Shown one piece after another: positions 1 to 8,639 of a stretch of DNA of 13,339 nucleotides; the first letter of the stretch is position 1, and every line of letters starts with the position of its first letter. The stretch lies in assembly GCF_000611645.1 (NCBI RefSeq), contig NW_014012087.1:1-13339 (forward strand), given 5' to 3'. This DNA comes from Monoraphidium neglectum (Eukaryota; Chlorophyta; Chlorophyceae; Sphaeropleales; Selenastraceae). The translations under genes and the position numbers were made by a program. The notes under the pieces are model-generated. The model saw only the letters and a list, made by a program, of their open reading frames with translations. It was not told the origin of the DNA and did no database searches.

Positions 1-68
1 CTCCCCTACACTGCCCTTCCCTTGGCCCCGCCCCCCAGCAGCCACCCCTGGACCCCCAGGCCCCGCAC

Positions 69-2057
69 GTGCAGGTCTCCGTGGATGAGCTGCATGGGCA
101 GGCCCAGCTGCTGGTAGGCCTCCAGCTTGGGCTCCATGGCCGTGATCTCGGCTGTCAGGTAGTCAATGTCGGCGCGGCACACGCTGAAGCCAGGGTTCTC
201 CGCGACCTGGGGAAAGGTGGGGGGCACAAGGGCCAGGTTGCGTGCTAGCGCGTGTGTGGGCATGGGCACGTGCGTTCATGCGTGCTCGCGAGCAGTGAGG
301 GTCAAGGGCTGGCAGCGTTGCGGCGTCCCCTCGTGCTGATCCAGCGCGGCCCGCAGGTGGTACATGCAGTGCTTGACCTCGCTGTCCTCTCTGCTGCAGC
401 GTCTCTCTGCCCACCCTGCTCTACAGGCCCGCACCTGTTGGTAGAATATCTCGCGGTTGATGGAGTGGTGCACATGGAACACTGTCGCCAGGGGTGTCAG
501 GGAGGGGTTGGGGTTCGCTGGGCCGCGTGCAATAGCACGTCAGTGACTCTGCAAGGACCTTCCAGGCAGCGCCCTGGGCCACGTGATCTTCCTCTCTGTG
601 CGGTGGCAATGCTCTCACCCCCAAGACCGTGCCTCCTGCGCCAAAGGCCCCCGCAATGCAGCGCACCGTCGTAGTAGGGGGGCACGGGGGCCTCCGCCTC
701 GCGGCCGCCCAGGTCGATGCGGCCCATGGCAGTGCAGAGCTCCCCAGTGGCGCGCCCGACCTCGCGCGGACTGGTGGTCTTGGCCAGGGTCCCGGGGATG
801 ATCTCAAACACACACGCGTCATCGCCGCTGAGCGCAGGGTTGGGGGACGTGCACACATGCGCGCCCAGGCCGGGATGATGAGGGTTGTGGGGAGGGGCCA
901 AGTGCAGGTGGTGGCACCTTGCTACGGTCATCTTGATTGCAGAGCCACCCGATTGCAAAACCCGCTGGCGCCACATTGATCAACACGCAGTGGCCAGCCT
1001 TGCCCTAGCCCCTCCCCGCCACCCCGCCACCCACACCTGCTGAGCTTTACGTGGCGGGCGCCGTCCCTCAGCGTGGGCAGGGCCCTGGGGACCTGGAAGC
1101 TGAGGTCCTGCTGCCCCAGCTGCAGCAGCAGCTCGTGCTCAAAGGCCACCTGACATCAAGATGCAGGGGGGTTCGGGCGCAAGGACAGGGTTGGGGGTGT
1201 GGGGTGGTGGTGTGCGGGCTGGACGCGAGGGGGTCGGGTGAGATGAGGGGGAATACGGGGTGGTGGTGGGGGGAGGACCACACCACAACACATTAGCCGA
1301 GGGGCTCGCAGCCCCTTTTATCAACACGCAACTATGATACAATTCACACAAGCCCCATCAACCCACCTTCTCGCTCTTTCCGCCGTTGTTGTAGCTGTAA
1401 TGAGGAGTGCAGGCAAAGCGCGCGGGAATCAAGCGGTGGTGGTGCATCCTGCTGCGGACACCCTCTTGGCCTAGCGCAACAGGTCAGCCCAATGCGCTTG
1501 AATCCTATTGCATGCACCATTCGAATATTTACTGCTGCCAGTACATAGATAAGGAGTTCCTCAAGCCAAGTAGGGATGCAATGATAGGCCAGGTCACCCC
1601 TTCTTGACCAGCCCGCTCACACGCGCAAGATGTAGCGCTCTCCGTTGGCTGTCTCAACATACTGCACGACATTGTTCACACCCCCAGTGGTGGGTGTGCA
1701 CTTGCACGGGCCCTCAAAAAAATGGGCCAGGGCTTCGTCCCGCAGCGCATCCGGAACTGTGTGGTGGCCTGTCTCAGGGGCGGCCTTCGTGCCGGAGATT
1801 GCACACAGGGTGGAGAGGTATGTTGTCGGGGCCGCCGGCGACCTGCTGCTGGGGCCACCCGGCATGGCCCGTGCTTCTCATTCCAGCACCATCGGCGCAA
1901 TCGAGGGATTCAGAACCGGTGCTGCCCATGGACGGCATGCAGCGCCCTGGCGCACACGCAGCCTCACCTGCACTCGAACCACCCGCGGCTTCTGCGCCCG
2001 CATGCAGTTGAAAGCGGCCCTCCGCAAACCCATAGAAGGCATTGTGAAGGCCTGCAT
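69..2057 (-). CDS. APH/choline-kinase-fold phosphotransferase, plastid-targeted (3' end off window)
   Basis: Small-molecule kinase of the aminoglycoside phosphotransferase/choline kinase/homoserine kinase II fold; the substrate cannot be read from sequence. Inferred exons, 5' to 3': 2057-1968, 1784-1621, 1394-1367, 1149-1037, 827-667, 481-435, 386-282 and 206-69, giving about 282 residues before the edge. Phases agree at each junction, but the acceptor at 1784/1785 (AAG) and the 282 donor (GC) are non-canonical and less certain. Visible parts: a basic, Ser/Ala-rich start (MQAFTMPSMGLRRAAFNCMR) that resembles an algal plastid transit peptide; a nucleotide-binding N-lobe with TGGVNNVVQYV and GERYILRVYNNGG; the block VFEIIPGTLAKTT; and the catalytic loop HGDLH (about 278-282), whose Asp is the presumed catalytic base. 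The partner Asn and the metal-binding Asp lie beyond the left edge. A downstream ATG at 1865 is an alternative start. Confidence 0.8.
1192..1276. repeat. G-rich intronic tract (C-rich in the transcript)
   Basis: This tract lies in the intron between the kinase exons 1394-1367 and 1149-1037. The plus strand has many runs of three to six G separated by short spacers, so the minus-strand transcript is a long C-rich stretch. It may act as an extended polypyrimidine tract. G-quadruplex potential on the plus strand is weaker than at 2733-2761 because one loop is about 8 nt. Confidence 0.5.
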
Positions 2058-2642
2058 ATTGCCTGAATGCCTGAATTCGCCTTTCGAAGCTTGCAGACGA
2101 AATGCGCTCGCGAACGCGCGGTCAGGCTGGGAATGGATAATACAACTTGATTTACACGCACAGCGATTCGATGCACTCTCAATGTGCTTGGATGACCATA
2201 TGAGAATAGCCAGTCACGGCCAGTCCACCGTTCCGCCCTGCTGCTGGTCTCCAAGCAAGCCAAGCACACACGCCAGTTGCCCGTGTGAAGACATCATCTG
2301 CAGCACAGTAGTTGCCAGCTTCATGTTGTGTGTGCACCGTGTGTGATGTACATGAGAAACCGCACCAGCACAAACATCGCATGCAGATTGTGTGCAAGAG
2401 TCACATCGGGACGAGCCCTCAAGCCGCATCACATGATTGTCAGTACTGCCCCAGGTCAAAAGTTGAAGAGCCCCACCCTGCATGTAGCAGCGTTCAGCCA
2501 GCACAATTGCAGCTGCATCAAAACTGTGCAGGTCGCCACCACCTAACACAAAATGGCAGGGCGAGTTGTGCAGCCCGCCAGGAAACAATCAAGGAGGGCA
2601 AACGAATTGATTTGTCGCCATAGAATCTCACTCCTAAACGCT
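2058..2642. other. Intergenic region between BCKDHB 3' end and kinase 5' end
   Basis: 585 bp between two tandem minus-strand genes. It must contain the BCKDHB 3' UTR and the kinase promoter. A minus-strand TGTAA, the usual polyadenylation signal of many chlorophyte algae, occurs at 2152-2156 (ttaca on plus). It sits 95 bp above the kinase ATG, so its use is doubtful. Open frames here have no recognisable protein content. I see no gene. Confidence 0.5.
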
Positions 2643-5277
2643 TCAATAGGACACGCTCGCCCGAATGGCCTCCAGCACCCGGTCCACACCCGGCAGGTAC
2701 AGTGGCTCATAAACCTTGACCATGGCGGTGGTGGGGGTGGATGGGTGGAGGGGTGGAGGGGCAGGGAGAAGGGGGAAGGGAGTGGGCCAATTCGTGCATG
2801 GGCCGGATGCAGCATGGAGGGCTGGGAGCGGCCTAATGGTGGTAGAACCAATAGGCGTTGCGATTGGGGCATGCACCAGCCACTGGACACATCCGATATT
2901 AGTGCTTCCTGAGATGCACGCACCAGGGGAAAGGGCGTGTCTGCCCCGCACACCCTCATGGGAGGCGCCTCAAGCCGCAGGAAGCAGCGCTCCGCGACAC
3001 GCGCAGCAATCTCGGCCCCAAAGTGCCCCGTAAGCGGCGCCTCGTGGCTCACAATCAGACGACCTACGCAACAAAATCAGGGCGGTCACTGCAGGGGTGA
3101 GGAGCGCACATGCTGCACATGCGATGGTTGTGCCAAAGGTCACCCTGCGGATTGCAGGTGGCTGAGTCACAATAAATGTCGCGGAGATGGCGCCCACCTG
3201 TCTTGTTGACGCTGCGAGTGACAGCGCCGACGTCCCATGGCATGATTGTGCGCAGGTCCAGCACCTCACACGACACGGGGGGGGACAGCGCCGCGGCTGC
3301 CCTGGCCGCCTGCTGCAGCACCAGCACCTGCGCGCCCCACCCCACCAGTGTGACGTCACTGCCCTCCGCCAGGGTGCGTGCCACCCCCAGGGGCAGGACG
3401 TAATCGCCGGCAGGCACCTCCTCCACCATCGTGCGGTAGCTGGGGTCAGGGGAACACAAGAAGAGGGAGTGAGGAGCAGTAACAAGGGCGGGGCAGCCGG
3501 GCGTGAGGGCGAGTGGACGACAAACGATGGAGGGGTGAAAAGTGGAGGCAAGTCGGTGGGTGCACACGCGGGCCGACTATGTTGCTGACTTTTCACGACT
3601 GCGGATGGCACCCAGACCACTTGTCACCTTGCACGGCAGACAACCCAGTACTACAGCTGTGTCCGGCACAACCCCTGCCACTCACAGCATCTTGGGCTCA
3701 AAGAAAACGCATGGGTCGGGCTCGCGAATGCAGGCCAGTAGGAGGCCCTTGGCCTCAGCGGGGCTGGAGGGCATCACGACCTTCAGGCCAGGGACCTGGG
3801 GAGCGGGGTGAGGGAGGGAGTGGGCGCAGGAGGTTGGGAGGAGGTGTTCGAGTGTCAAGAATGGACGTGGGTGGGTGGTTGGCGGGTCTTCGGGTTGAGT
3901 CAATGCAGAAGCTATGGATGAGCCTACGAACAGAAGCGTGACGAGTACGCATGCAGCTGCACCACCCGTGCCCTGCAACAGCTCACGGCTGCTAGGTAGG
4001 ACTCTGGGCTTTGACTGTGATAGTGGCCGCCGTGTCCGACCGCGCCACAGGGCGTGCGCACTGTGAGCCCGCCGCAGTCAAACAGCCCGCCACTTCGGTA
4101 CCTGGTCGAGTTGGATGAATCCGCCCGCGATACGTGTGTCTATTTCGCAGCGGGCAGCAATGCGTGGTGGACACAAAAGCGTGCCAATTCGTATACCCGG
4201 CTGTGCGCACACATGTGCGCACCTCATCTTGGCCGCCTCGTTGACCAGCTGGTCAAAGGCAGGGTAGATGTAGTCGGCAAACTGCACAGGCGTGGCGGTG
4301 CATGCCAAAGTACGCAGGCAACAGTAAACAAGCCGATAAGCCCATGATCAAGTTGTGCAACTTCCTTTGTGCGGTGGTAGCTTCCCATTTCTGTGTTACC
4401 CCATCCACGTGCGCACAGTTGATAAGGCACTGGGAGCGGCACAGCGAGCACCCCTGGCCGCCCATCAGTCCCTGCTGTGCGCAAAGGCATACTTTACCTG
4501 GATTTCTGCGATGGCGGTCGTGCCCAACGCTGCCAGGCCAATGCCAAACCCCACAATACCCTAGGGTGGGGCCGATGATTAGGGGGCCGGCAGTGTGTGC
4601 GGCTTGGTTCATGCAGACTTCATCGGTCCAATCTGCCCCCTGAATGACAGCCGCTGCGCCCCCGCTCTGCAACCCTTGCGCGTGCCACTTGCCCCCACAT
4701 TATGCTCACAGCTGCCACCTGGTCCTCCGTACCTGCTCCGTGAGGGGTGTGTTGAAGACTCGCGCCTGCCCAAAGCGCTCCTGCAGCCCCACTGTCGCCC
4801 TGAACACCCCGCCGAACGCGATGTCCTAGCGGGCACGCCAGCAAATGGAGATTGAAAAGGGCGTTTGAGAATCGTACCTGGACACAATTCCGCCAGCTTC
4901 TGCGGCAGCCGCAGCTTGTGAGCATCAGTGAAGCTTGAATAGCTCACCTCACCAAACACGCATGCCGTGTCGTCGGCTTCCATGGCGACATGGAGTGCGT
5001 CGTTTACCGCGTTGCACAGGTTGAGCGGCTTGGTCCCCGAGCTCACAGATGCCGCCTCCGTCACACCTGCGTCTACCCTGGCGCTGCTGTACGTGCGCGA
5101 TGCACTGCTGCCGGTGCCTTGGAGACCTGCGCCCGCCCTCGCTGCGTCATCCTGCACAGCGCTCAGGGCCAGCGTTGCGCGCCAAGTCGCAGCCACGGCG
5201 CAGTATACATGCTGTGGTAGGCTAAAGGCTGGCGATCCAGCATGTTTGCACGCATAACGAAGCAAGGGCGGCAGCAT
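2643..5277 (-). CDS. BCKDHB: Branched-chain 2-oxo acid dehydrogenase E1 component, beta subunit, mitochondrial
   Basis: Beta half of the thiamine-diphosphate E1 enzyme that oxidatively decarboxylates 2-oxo acids from Leu, Ile and Val in the mitochondrial matrix. Exons: 5277-4948, 4825-4733, 4560-4498, 4281-4223, 4101-3987, 3795-3686, 3439-3198, 3063-2924 and 2714-2643; all phases match and give 407 residues, close to animal and plant homologues. Residues 1-65 form a presequence with RTYSS (61-65) as a likely processing region. Family blocks follow: [74 protein letters not shown] and [23 protein letters not shown] and YIYPAFDQ favour the branched-chain enzyme over pyruvate dehydrogenase. The first in-frame ATG is 5277. 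Cys-200 replaces an aromatic residue (Tyr or Trp) usual in the TP-x-GAVGHG block. The last exon uses an AAG acceptor. It is divergent from ELP6. Confidence 0.95.
2733..2761 (+). repeat. Canonical G-quadruplex motif inside a BCKDHB intron
   Basis: Four G-runs of 5, 3, 4 and 4 are separated by TGGAT, TGGA and TGGA. G-runs continue less regularly to about 2785. On the transcript strand this is a C-rich tract ending about 16 nt before the AAG acceptor at 2715-2717, so it probably serves as the polypyrimidine tract of that intron. Quadruplex formation on the opposite strand is inferred from the pattern only. Confidence 0.6.
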
Positions 5278-5511
5278 TTCAAAGCAGCGGGGCTTGTCGA
5301 GAGCTCTCGACTCGTGCGACGCCTGACCTGTTATGATACGGTACAAGGCATACACCCGCTTGAAAGATTCCTTCAAGTAATGTAATCAAACCATAGATCA
5401 ATGCACACACACCTGGTGACATCCACGCACGCACCGCCCTTTTCAACAGAGGCAGACACCGTCACGAGCAGCAGCACTCACCAGCCGTGAAGTAACTTGT
5501 TGCCCTGCAGC
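5278..5511. promoter_or_regulatory. Shared divergent promoter region of BCKDHB and ELP6
   Basis: 234 bp separate the two start codons (5277 minus, 5512 plus), so both core promoters and both 5' leaders must fit here. I see no clear TATA or CCAAT element in either direction. Visible structures are a perfect 16-bp palindrome at 5296-5311 and a 6-bp inverted repeat CTTGAA/TTCAAG at 5359-5364 and 5372-5377. Role as a bidirectional promoter follows from gene arrangement; co-regulation is inference. Confidence 0.65.
5296..5311. repeat. Perfect 16-bp palindrome in the BCKDHB leader
   Basis: GTCGAGAGCTCTCGAC is its own reverse complement. It ends 19 bp upstream of the BCKDHB ATG, so if transcribed it could form a self-paired element or RNA dimerisation site in the 5' leader. 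As DNA it could be a dimeric transcription-factor site for either divergent gene. Confidence 0.6.
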
Positions 5512-6708
5512 ATGATGAGCGAAGCGTACGCTGCGGATCCCTTGCGGCCGTTGATGGCAGCGCTACCGCAAGGCACGTTGTTGCTGCTCGACCGCCTCGA
5601 CTGCGGCGGCTCCTTTCTGCTGCCGCTGCTGGTGCAGGCTGCCCTACAAAGCAGCCACAAGGTGGGAATCTAGATTCTTTCAAATTCTTTCAAGCATTTG
5701 CGCTCATACATCTTCACAAGACACAGTTGATATGTGGTGGCACATGCTGGCGTTTGCTGCGTGCCGCAGTGCACCGTCGCGCACAAGGGTCCGCTGTGAG
5801 CCTCATCTGTGCATCGCAAACCTGGAATCCGTCTGCAGGTCCTGATTCTATCCGCGGCGCACTCGGCAGCGCGCCACAGCGCCGCCCTGCGCAAGCTCGG
5901 CATCCTGCAACAGCAGGCACAAGTCGCCTTTGTGACAGCTGCGGAGTACACTGCCAGCTCAGGAGAATGGCCGAGCCAAGTTCATTCTGGGCAGGAGCCG
6001 TCAGGCGTGGTAGCAGATGCGGCTGCAGGGGCGGAGAATCCTGAACTGCTCGCCAACCGGGCGGGAGGGCAGCCGGCGTTGCAGCGGCTCTTAAAACGCA
6101 TGGTTGCTGCTGCGGAAGCCCTGCTGAGCGACCTTCAATGCCAGCAGCAGCAGCAGCAGCAGCAGCAGCCACTGACATCATCAACAACTGCAGCGTCGGT
6201 GTCGATGGCAGGGTCAGGGTACGGTCATGGGGAGCGGCCTGGCGGCCTCACAGTGGTGCTGGACTCGCTCTCTGCTCTGCAGAGCCTCTTTCCTGGCCAG
6301 CACGAGGCATCGGCATTCCTGCACTACTGCCACGCACTAGGCACGTCGCTGCGCCAGCCGCGCTACCGGTTTGTCGTGTTGGCAGCCGCCGATGCGCCTG
6401 GTGATACGGTGCTATTGTCTACGTTGCAGCATTCAGCCAGTGCTGTGCTGTCGCTCACACCCGTGGAGGGCCGCACGGCTGAGCTGGACGGGCGGCTGGA
6501 CGTGACCCTGCGGCGGCTGCCGATTGCCTGGGTTGCACAGGGCGCCGCGGAGACGACCGAATCAGCGGCGGGAAAGAAGGCAGCGGCAGATGGCGTTGCG
6601 GTTGGCGCTGGCATCGCGCTTGGAACGCGCAGCTGGCACTTCCGCGCCGGAGACGTTGCGGTGCGCTGGCTACCGGATCGGCTGGACGGCAAAGAGCTTA
6701 TGGTCTGA
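5512..6708 (+). CDS. ELP6: Elongator complex subunit Elp6
   Basis: Subunit of the Elp4-Elp5-Elp6 RecA-like hexamer, which binds tRNA and helps Elongator make cm5U-type modifications at wobble U34. Exon 1 is 5512-5661 (50 codons) and exon 2 is 5839-6708 (289 codons plus stop). Donor AAG|GTGGGA and acceptor CTGCAG|GTC are both phase 0, for 339 residues in all. Exon 1 has ALPQGTLLLLDRLDCGGSFL, the degenerate P-loop region of Elp6; no Walker A is present, as is normal in this subunit. Exon 2 continues with VLILSAAHSAARHSAALRKL, then LTVVLDSLSALQSLFPGQHE (187-204), FLHYCHAL, a VVL strand and a C-terminal FRAGDVAVRWLPDRLD block. A Gln run at 152-160 sits in a low-complexity Ser/Gly linker, making it longer than animal and plant Elp6 (about 260-270 residues). 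Elp5 was considered, but FLHYC and the DxLSxLxSL pattern fit Elp6 better. Confidence 0.87.
5674..5693 (+). repeat. Tandem 10-bp duplication in the ELP6 intron
   Basis: ATTCTTTCAA occurs twice head to tail just inside the single ELP6 intron (5662-5838). It is a small T-rich duplication with no evident function. Confidence 0.6.
6142..6168 (+). repeat. (CAG)9 microsatellite encoding polyglutamine
   Basis: Nine uninterrupted CAG codons, in frame with ELP6 exon 2, encode Gln 152-160. A pure codon run like this is expected to vary in length between strains. It lies in the linker before the conserved LTVVLDSLS strand, where length change should be tolerated. Confidence 0.9.
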
Positions 6709-7231
6709 CGCCAACCCTTCCGGCCTCCCAGTACCTCTGCACATCATCCCCAATTTGCTCATCCTTTTTGCATGCAACAGCTGTTAATCCTGTGCGTTAA
6801 TTATGGAATTGCTTACAGTGCTTTTTGATTTTGTGGAGCCAGGAAAGAGTTGATGTAAGTCGAAAAAAATGTTGGGCAGGACATGATGGTGCATCTCACC
6901 ACTTGCATTCAAGGCTCAGAGCACGGCCACAAAATGACACAATTGGACACAAGCCAAGCCTGTCTGCAAAGCGCTTACTGCAACCAGCGAGTGTCAAGTT
7001 CATGTTGCGCAGGCCACTGGCAGGCGGCAACCTCCATTTTAGTGCCACCCAGACACCCACACACATGTGGCATGGTTTCAGGCGGGATTGTGCAGCGGGT
7101 GTGGAAGCCTGGGAGCCAAGTGCACGCCCTTCTAGGCCGCCACGGTTGCCGTGGTGCAAAGCCAGCCTGCAACTACCATGTACGCCAGCTCATGCCTCGC
7201 AAGCTGGCGCCACCTCCCAAACACAAGCGAC
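6709..7231. other. Convergent 3' intergenic region
   Basis: 523 bp lie between the ELP6 stop (plus) and the stop of the membrane protein gene (minus). It should hold both 3' UTRs. It is AT-richer near 6770-6870. Open frames on both strands have no recognisable content and no splice-supported extension. I see no gene here. Confidence 0.6.
6854..6858 (+). terminator. Probable ELP6 polyadenylation signal (TGTAA)
   Basis: TGTAA is the standard poly(A) signal of many chlorophyte algae. This copy lies 146 nt after the ELP6 stop and is the first on the plus strand. A minus-strand copy at 6813-6817 (ttaca on plus) could serve the converging gene, about 415 nt past its stop, which would make the two transcripts overlap. 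Confidence 0.4.
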
Positions 7232-8639
7232 CTAAATGTTGCCTGCGTTGCCCATGAACTGCTGCTGCAGGGGGGCCTTGCCGCCATTGCCAGCCAGGTA
7301 GGCACGGCCGCGCACCTCCTTGCCAAGCTCCAGCGCTGCGCTGCGCGGCTTGTTGGCCCCCAGTATCGACTTCTCGCTCTCACTTGTGGCACCACGCCGC
7401 TTGCAGCAGTACTTTGAGATGACGCGGGATATGTGCACCGCAAACAGCGCGCCAAACAGCCCTGCGCTGATCCATGTCAGCCAAGCGACCGCCTCGCGCC
7501 ACTCACGGGCTGGGCGACCGGCCTTGCTGGCGCTGCTGGAGTTAGACGAGATCACAAAAGCGCCCACGACCCACCAACCAGCCGCCATCACTGCAAAAAC
7601 ACTGTCCATGACAGCGCCGCATCCGCACAAGTTGCATGTACAGATCTGTGGTGGGGGACGAGGCACACGAGGGTTGCTGACATGATGACCGCTGAGCTGT
7701 AGGGGTTGCAAGTCTCTGCTGTGCTACTCGTAGTGGTGCCACCCGTGCTGCTGCTGTTGTTTCCTGTGCATGTGTCACGTTTTTAGTGGACCTGGCCTTG
7801 GTTTTCATCGCAAGCGAGCAACTATTCTGCCATGGAGGGTCACATACAGCCTGCAAAGCGTGTCTCGATCTCACTGCAGTACCCACCTGAAGCAGCCCGA
7901 TGGCAAAGGTGAAGATGATGCTGACCGCGCCCAGCGCATAGGCGTACAGGCAAATGGAAATGTTGTCGTTCTCTGTCAGCAAACAGACTTTCTGGTTCAT
8001 GATACTTTTGATGCTGGTCACGTCGACGTTGGCCAAACGGATCTGAGGGCGGCAGAGGGGCGCAGCGAGGCGATCAGGGCGACGCATGTTGCCGTGCCAC
8101 ATGCCGTAACATTTGTTCTGACAGGCACGCGCTCGCCAAGCAATTTCTCAGCATCACACTTCACAAGTGCCGCGCTCGCAGTCGCCACCGGCGTTTGCGC
8201 ATCCAGGCCCTGCTCCAACCACATGTCATGCTGTGTGCCTCCCACCCTCGCCATGCTCTCACCCCAGTGATGGCAATTACTGAGCCAGCCGCGGCAAGCT
8301 GCGGTTTGGTGGAGACAGCAATGGAGAAGTACTCAGTGCATGCAGAAACCCACCCGCAAGACGTGCCAAGGTTGCGGCAAAAACGCAGCACAGCACCATG
8401 GCAGCGCGCAAGGGCGCCACGGTGCTTTCATGCTTGGGCCGCTGCCGTCTCCCGAGGCCGTATAGGCCGACTGGGCTGGATTAAAGATGAAATGGGATTG
8501 CTTCGGGCCTCGAAACCGTCGGCGCGTTGGCTTGGTGGCCCGAAAGCCGAGGGGTGATCCCACTGACACCGGCACACACACTCGCCTGCAGCACCGCCAG
8601 GAAAGCCACGATGGGCCGGCTTAGTCCTCCCATTGCCAT
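7232..8639 (-). CDS. Small four-pass membrane protein, family not recognised
   Basis: I do not recognise the family. Solid exons are 8042-7887 (52 codons) and 7645-7232 (137 codons plus stop), with GT-AG, phase-0 boundaries. Likely exons are 8639-8586 (MAMGGLSRPIVAFLAVLQ, ATGs at 8639 and 8633) and 8331-8263 (YFSIAVSTKPQ onward). Hydrophobic segments: an N-terminal one spanning PIVAFLAVLQ and probably MVLCCVFAATLA (within 8354-8405); ICLYAYALGAVSIIFTFAIG; VFAVMAAGWWVVGAFVIS; and VAWLTWISAGLFGALFAVHI. A cysteine-rich turn, ICTCNLCGCG, lies between the second and third, and a basic, Lys/Arg/Gln-containing tail of about 55 residues ends the protein. The layout resembles tetraspan MARVEL-type proteins, but that is topology only. 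The join between 8405 and 8331 is not resolved: reading frame changes with no acceptable intron. The first donor appears to be GC (CAG|GCGAGT). Confidence 0.6.

Noticed and set aside
1645..2346. 233-codon plus-strand open frame
   Set aside because: It is antisense to the first two kinase exons and the intergenic region; the minus strand carries the conserved kinase blocks.
2643..5277. Pyruvate dehydrogenase E1 beta as the identity of this gene
   Set aside because: The [16 protein letters not shown] and DTPFPLVYEP blocks and C-terminal IRASVSY match the branched-chain enzyme better.
5278..5376. N-terminal extension of BCKDHB to 5376
   Set aside because: The extension has no ATG (5376 is TTG). 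The first in-frame ATG is 5277, which begins a plausible mitochondrial presequence.
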